From JBOGIF01 sp050742415 (GTDB lineage Bacteria; Actinomycetota; Acidimicrobiia; Acidimicrobiales; AC-14): a stretch of 13,687 nt of DNA. The notes beneath the pieces are model-generated. The model ran no database searches, was not told the DNA's origin, and saw only the letters and a list, made by a program, of their open reading frames with translations. Shown one piece after another: positions 12,914-13,687 of the stretch; positions within the stretch are counted from its first letter, which is position 1, and each line of letters begins with the position of its first letter. The stretch is from the NCBI GenBank assembly GCA_050742415.1, contig JBOGIF010000229.1, forward strand, positions 1-13,687, written 5' to 3'. Both the position numbers and the translations under genes were made by a program.

Positions 12914-13687
12914 ATGCGGGTCTTCTCGGGTGTGAAGCCCACCGGCCATCTGCACCTCGGCAATTACCTGGGCGCGCTACGCCAGTGGGTGTCCGACCAG
13001 CACGAGGCCGACTCGTTCTACAGCGTCGTCGACCTGCACGCCCTCACCGTCGAGCACGACCCGCGGGACCTGGCTGAGCTGACGCGCGAGCTCGTAGGTG
13101 TGCTCGTCGCGGTCGGGCTGGACCCGGAGGTCTGCACGCTGTTCGTGCAGAGCCACGTCGGCGAGCACGCACGGCTGGCGTGGCTGATGGAGTGCACCGC
13201 CACGTTCGGCGAGATGGCCCGCATGGTGCAGTTCAAGGAGAAGTCCAACGGCAAGGGGTCGGTCCGGGTGGGGCTGCTGACCTACCCGGCGCTCATGGCT
13301 GCCGACATCCTGCTCTACGACACCGACCGCGTGCCGGTGGGAGACGACCAGCGCCAGCACCTGGAGCTGGCTCGCGATCTGGCAATCCGGTTCAACCACC
13401 ACTACGGCCCGACGTTCGTGGTGCCGGAGGCGGCGGTGCCGCCGGTGGGGGCGCGGATCATGGACCTCCAGGACCCCACGGCGAAGATGGGCAAGACCAC
13501 CGACTCGCCTCAGGGCACGGTGTACCTGCTCGAACCCCCCGCCAACGTGGAGCGCAAGATCCGCCGGGCAGTGACTGATAACGAGGCCGAGGTCCGCTAC
13601 GACGTTCGGGCCAAACCGGGCGTCTCGAACTTGCTCACCATCCTCGGGGCCTGTACTGGTCGCACCCCGGAGGACGTGGCCGGGGGC
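12914..13687 (+). CDS. trpS: Tryptophan-tRNA ligase, C-terminus outside the window
   Basis: 258 residues are visible from ATG 12914 before the window ends in open frame; the family is about 330-345 long, so roughly three quarters is present. TrpS charges tRNA-Trp with tryptophan. The class I HIGH motif appears as HLHLG (12-16) within SGVKPTGHLHLGNYLGA. The tryptophan-pocket region is YPALMAADILLY with VGDDQRQHLELARDLA (142-157). The KMSKS loop appears as KMGKT (191-195), a conservative variant. MRVFSGVKPTG gives a compact N-terminus, so the start is secure. It is divergent from scpA and probably transcribed alone or with genes to the right. Confidence 0.96.
   Translation, partial: MRVFSGVKPTGHLHLGNYLGALRQWVSDQHEADSFYSVVDLHALTVEHDPRDLAELTRELVGVLVAVGLDPEVCTLFVQSHVGEHARLAWLMECTATFGEMARMVQFKEKSNGKGSVRVGLLTYPALMAADILLYDTDRVPVGDDQRQHLELARDLAIRFNHHYGPTFVVPEAAVPPVGARIMDLQDPTAKMGKTTDSPQGTVYLLEPPANVERKIRRAVTDNEAEVRYDVRAKPGVSNLLTILGACTGRTPEDVAGG

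Noticed and set aside
1..13687. CRISPR array, insertion sequence, toxin-antitoxin or defence module
   Set aside because: No spaced repeats, no transposase, nuclease or toxin-like frame could be seen; apart from the relaxase remnant all genes belong to housekeeping or signalling families.

Overview
The window is high-GC DNA with dense, overlapping genes. Its gene content (ScpA/ScpB/RluB/cytidylate kinase/Der cluster, a monofunctional AroH-type chorismate mutase, a small SigE-like ECF sigma factor, GTG and TTG starts, and start codons lying just after TANNNT -10 boxes) points to an actinobacterium. A deep lineage such as Acidimicrobiia is my best guess; this is inference, because no rRNA or other phylogenetic marker is present. 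Almost everything is conserved housekeeping DNA; the only sign of mobile DNA is at the left edge.

Layout. (1) 1-301: an N-terminally cut remnant of a MobF/TrwC-type conjugative relaxase, a hairpin, and a tRNA-Pro(GGG) with encoded CCA, all on the minus strand; this looks like the tRNA-side edge of an integrated element. (2) 315-4249, minus strand, read right to left: a PDZ/radical-SAM/DUF512 protein, the ribosome-assembly GTPase Der, a membrane-anchored SpoIIE-type phosphatase, and a 41-residue single-span membrane protein coupled to it. (3) 4290-5330, plus strand: ispH, divergent from the DUF512 gene with only 40 bp between the start codons. (4) 5340-12860, minus strand, read right to left: scpA, scpB, rluB, aroH, a tyrA-ACT-aroA fusion, cmk, plsC, an ECF sigma factor, and a single-span membrane protein that is probably the sigma factor's partner. 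The genes overlap or lie within about 11 bp of each other, so this is probably one long operon with internal promoters. (5) 12914-13687, plus strand: trpS, cut by the window end and divergent from scpA.

How the genes work together. scpA/scpB serve chromosome condensation. rluB and der serve ribosome maturation. aroH and the fusion protein supply three reactions of aromatic amino acid synthesis: EPSP synthesis, chorismate to prephenate, and prephenate oxidation. cmk, plsC and ispH serve nucleotide, phospholipid and isoprenoid synthesis. The sigma factor with its membrane partner, and the SpoIIE phosphatase with its small membrane protein, are the two signalling units.

No CRISPR array, insertion sequence, toxin-antitoxin pair or defence system is visible. 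I did not find a convincing wholly new system. The most interesting items are the TyrA-ACT-AroA fusion, the sigma factor/membrane protein pair set between plsC and ispH, the 41-residue protein coupled to the phosphatase, the relaxase scar beside tRNA-Pro, and a recurring leaderless-promoter pattern. No stretch longer than about 70 bases lacks a feature.
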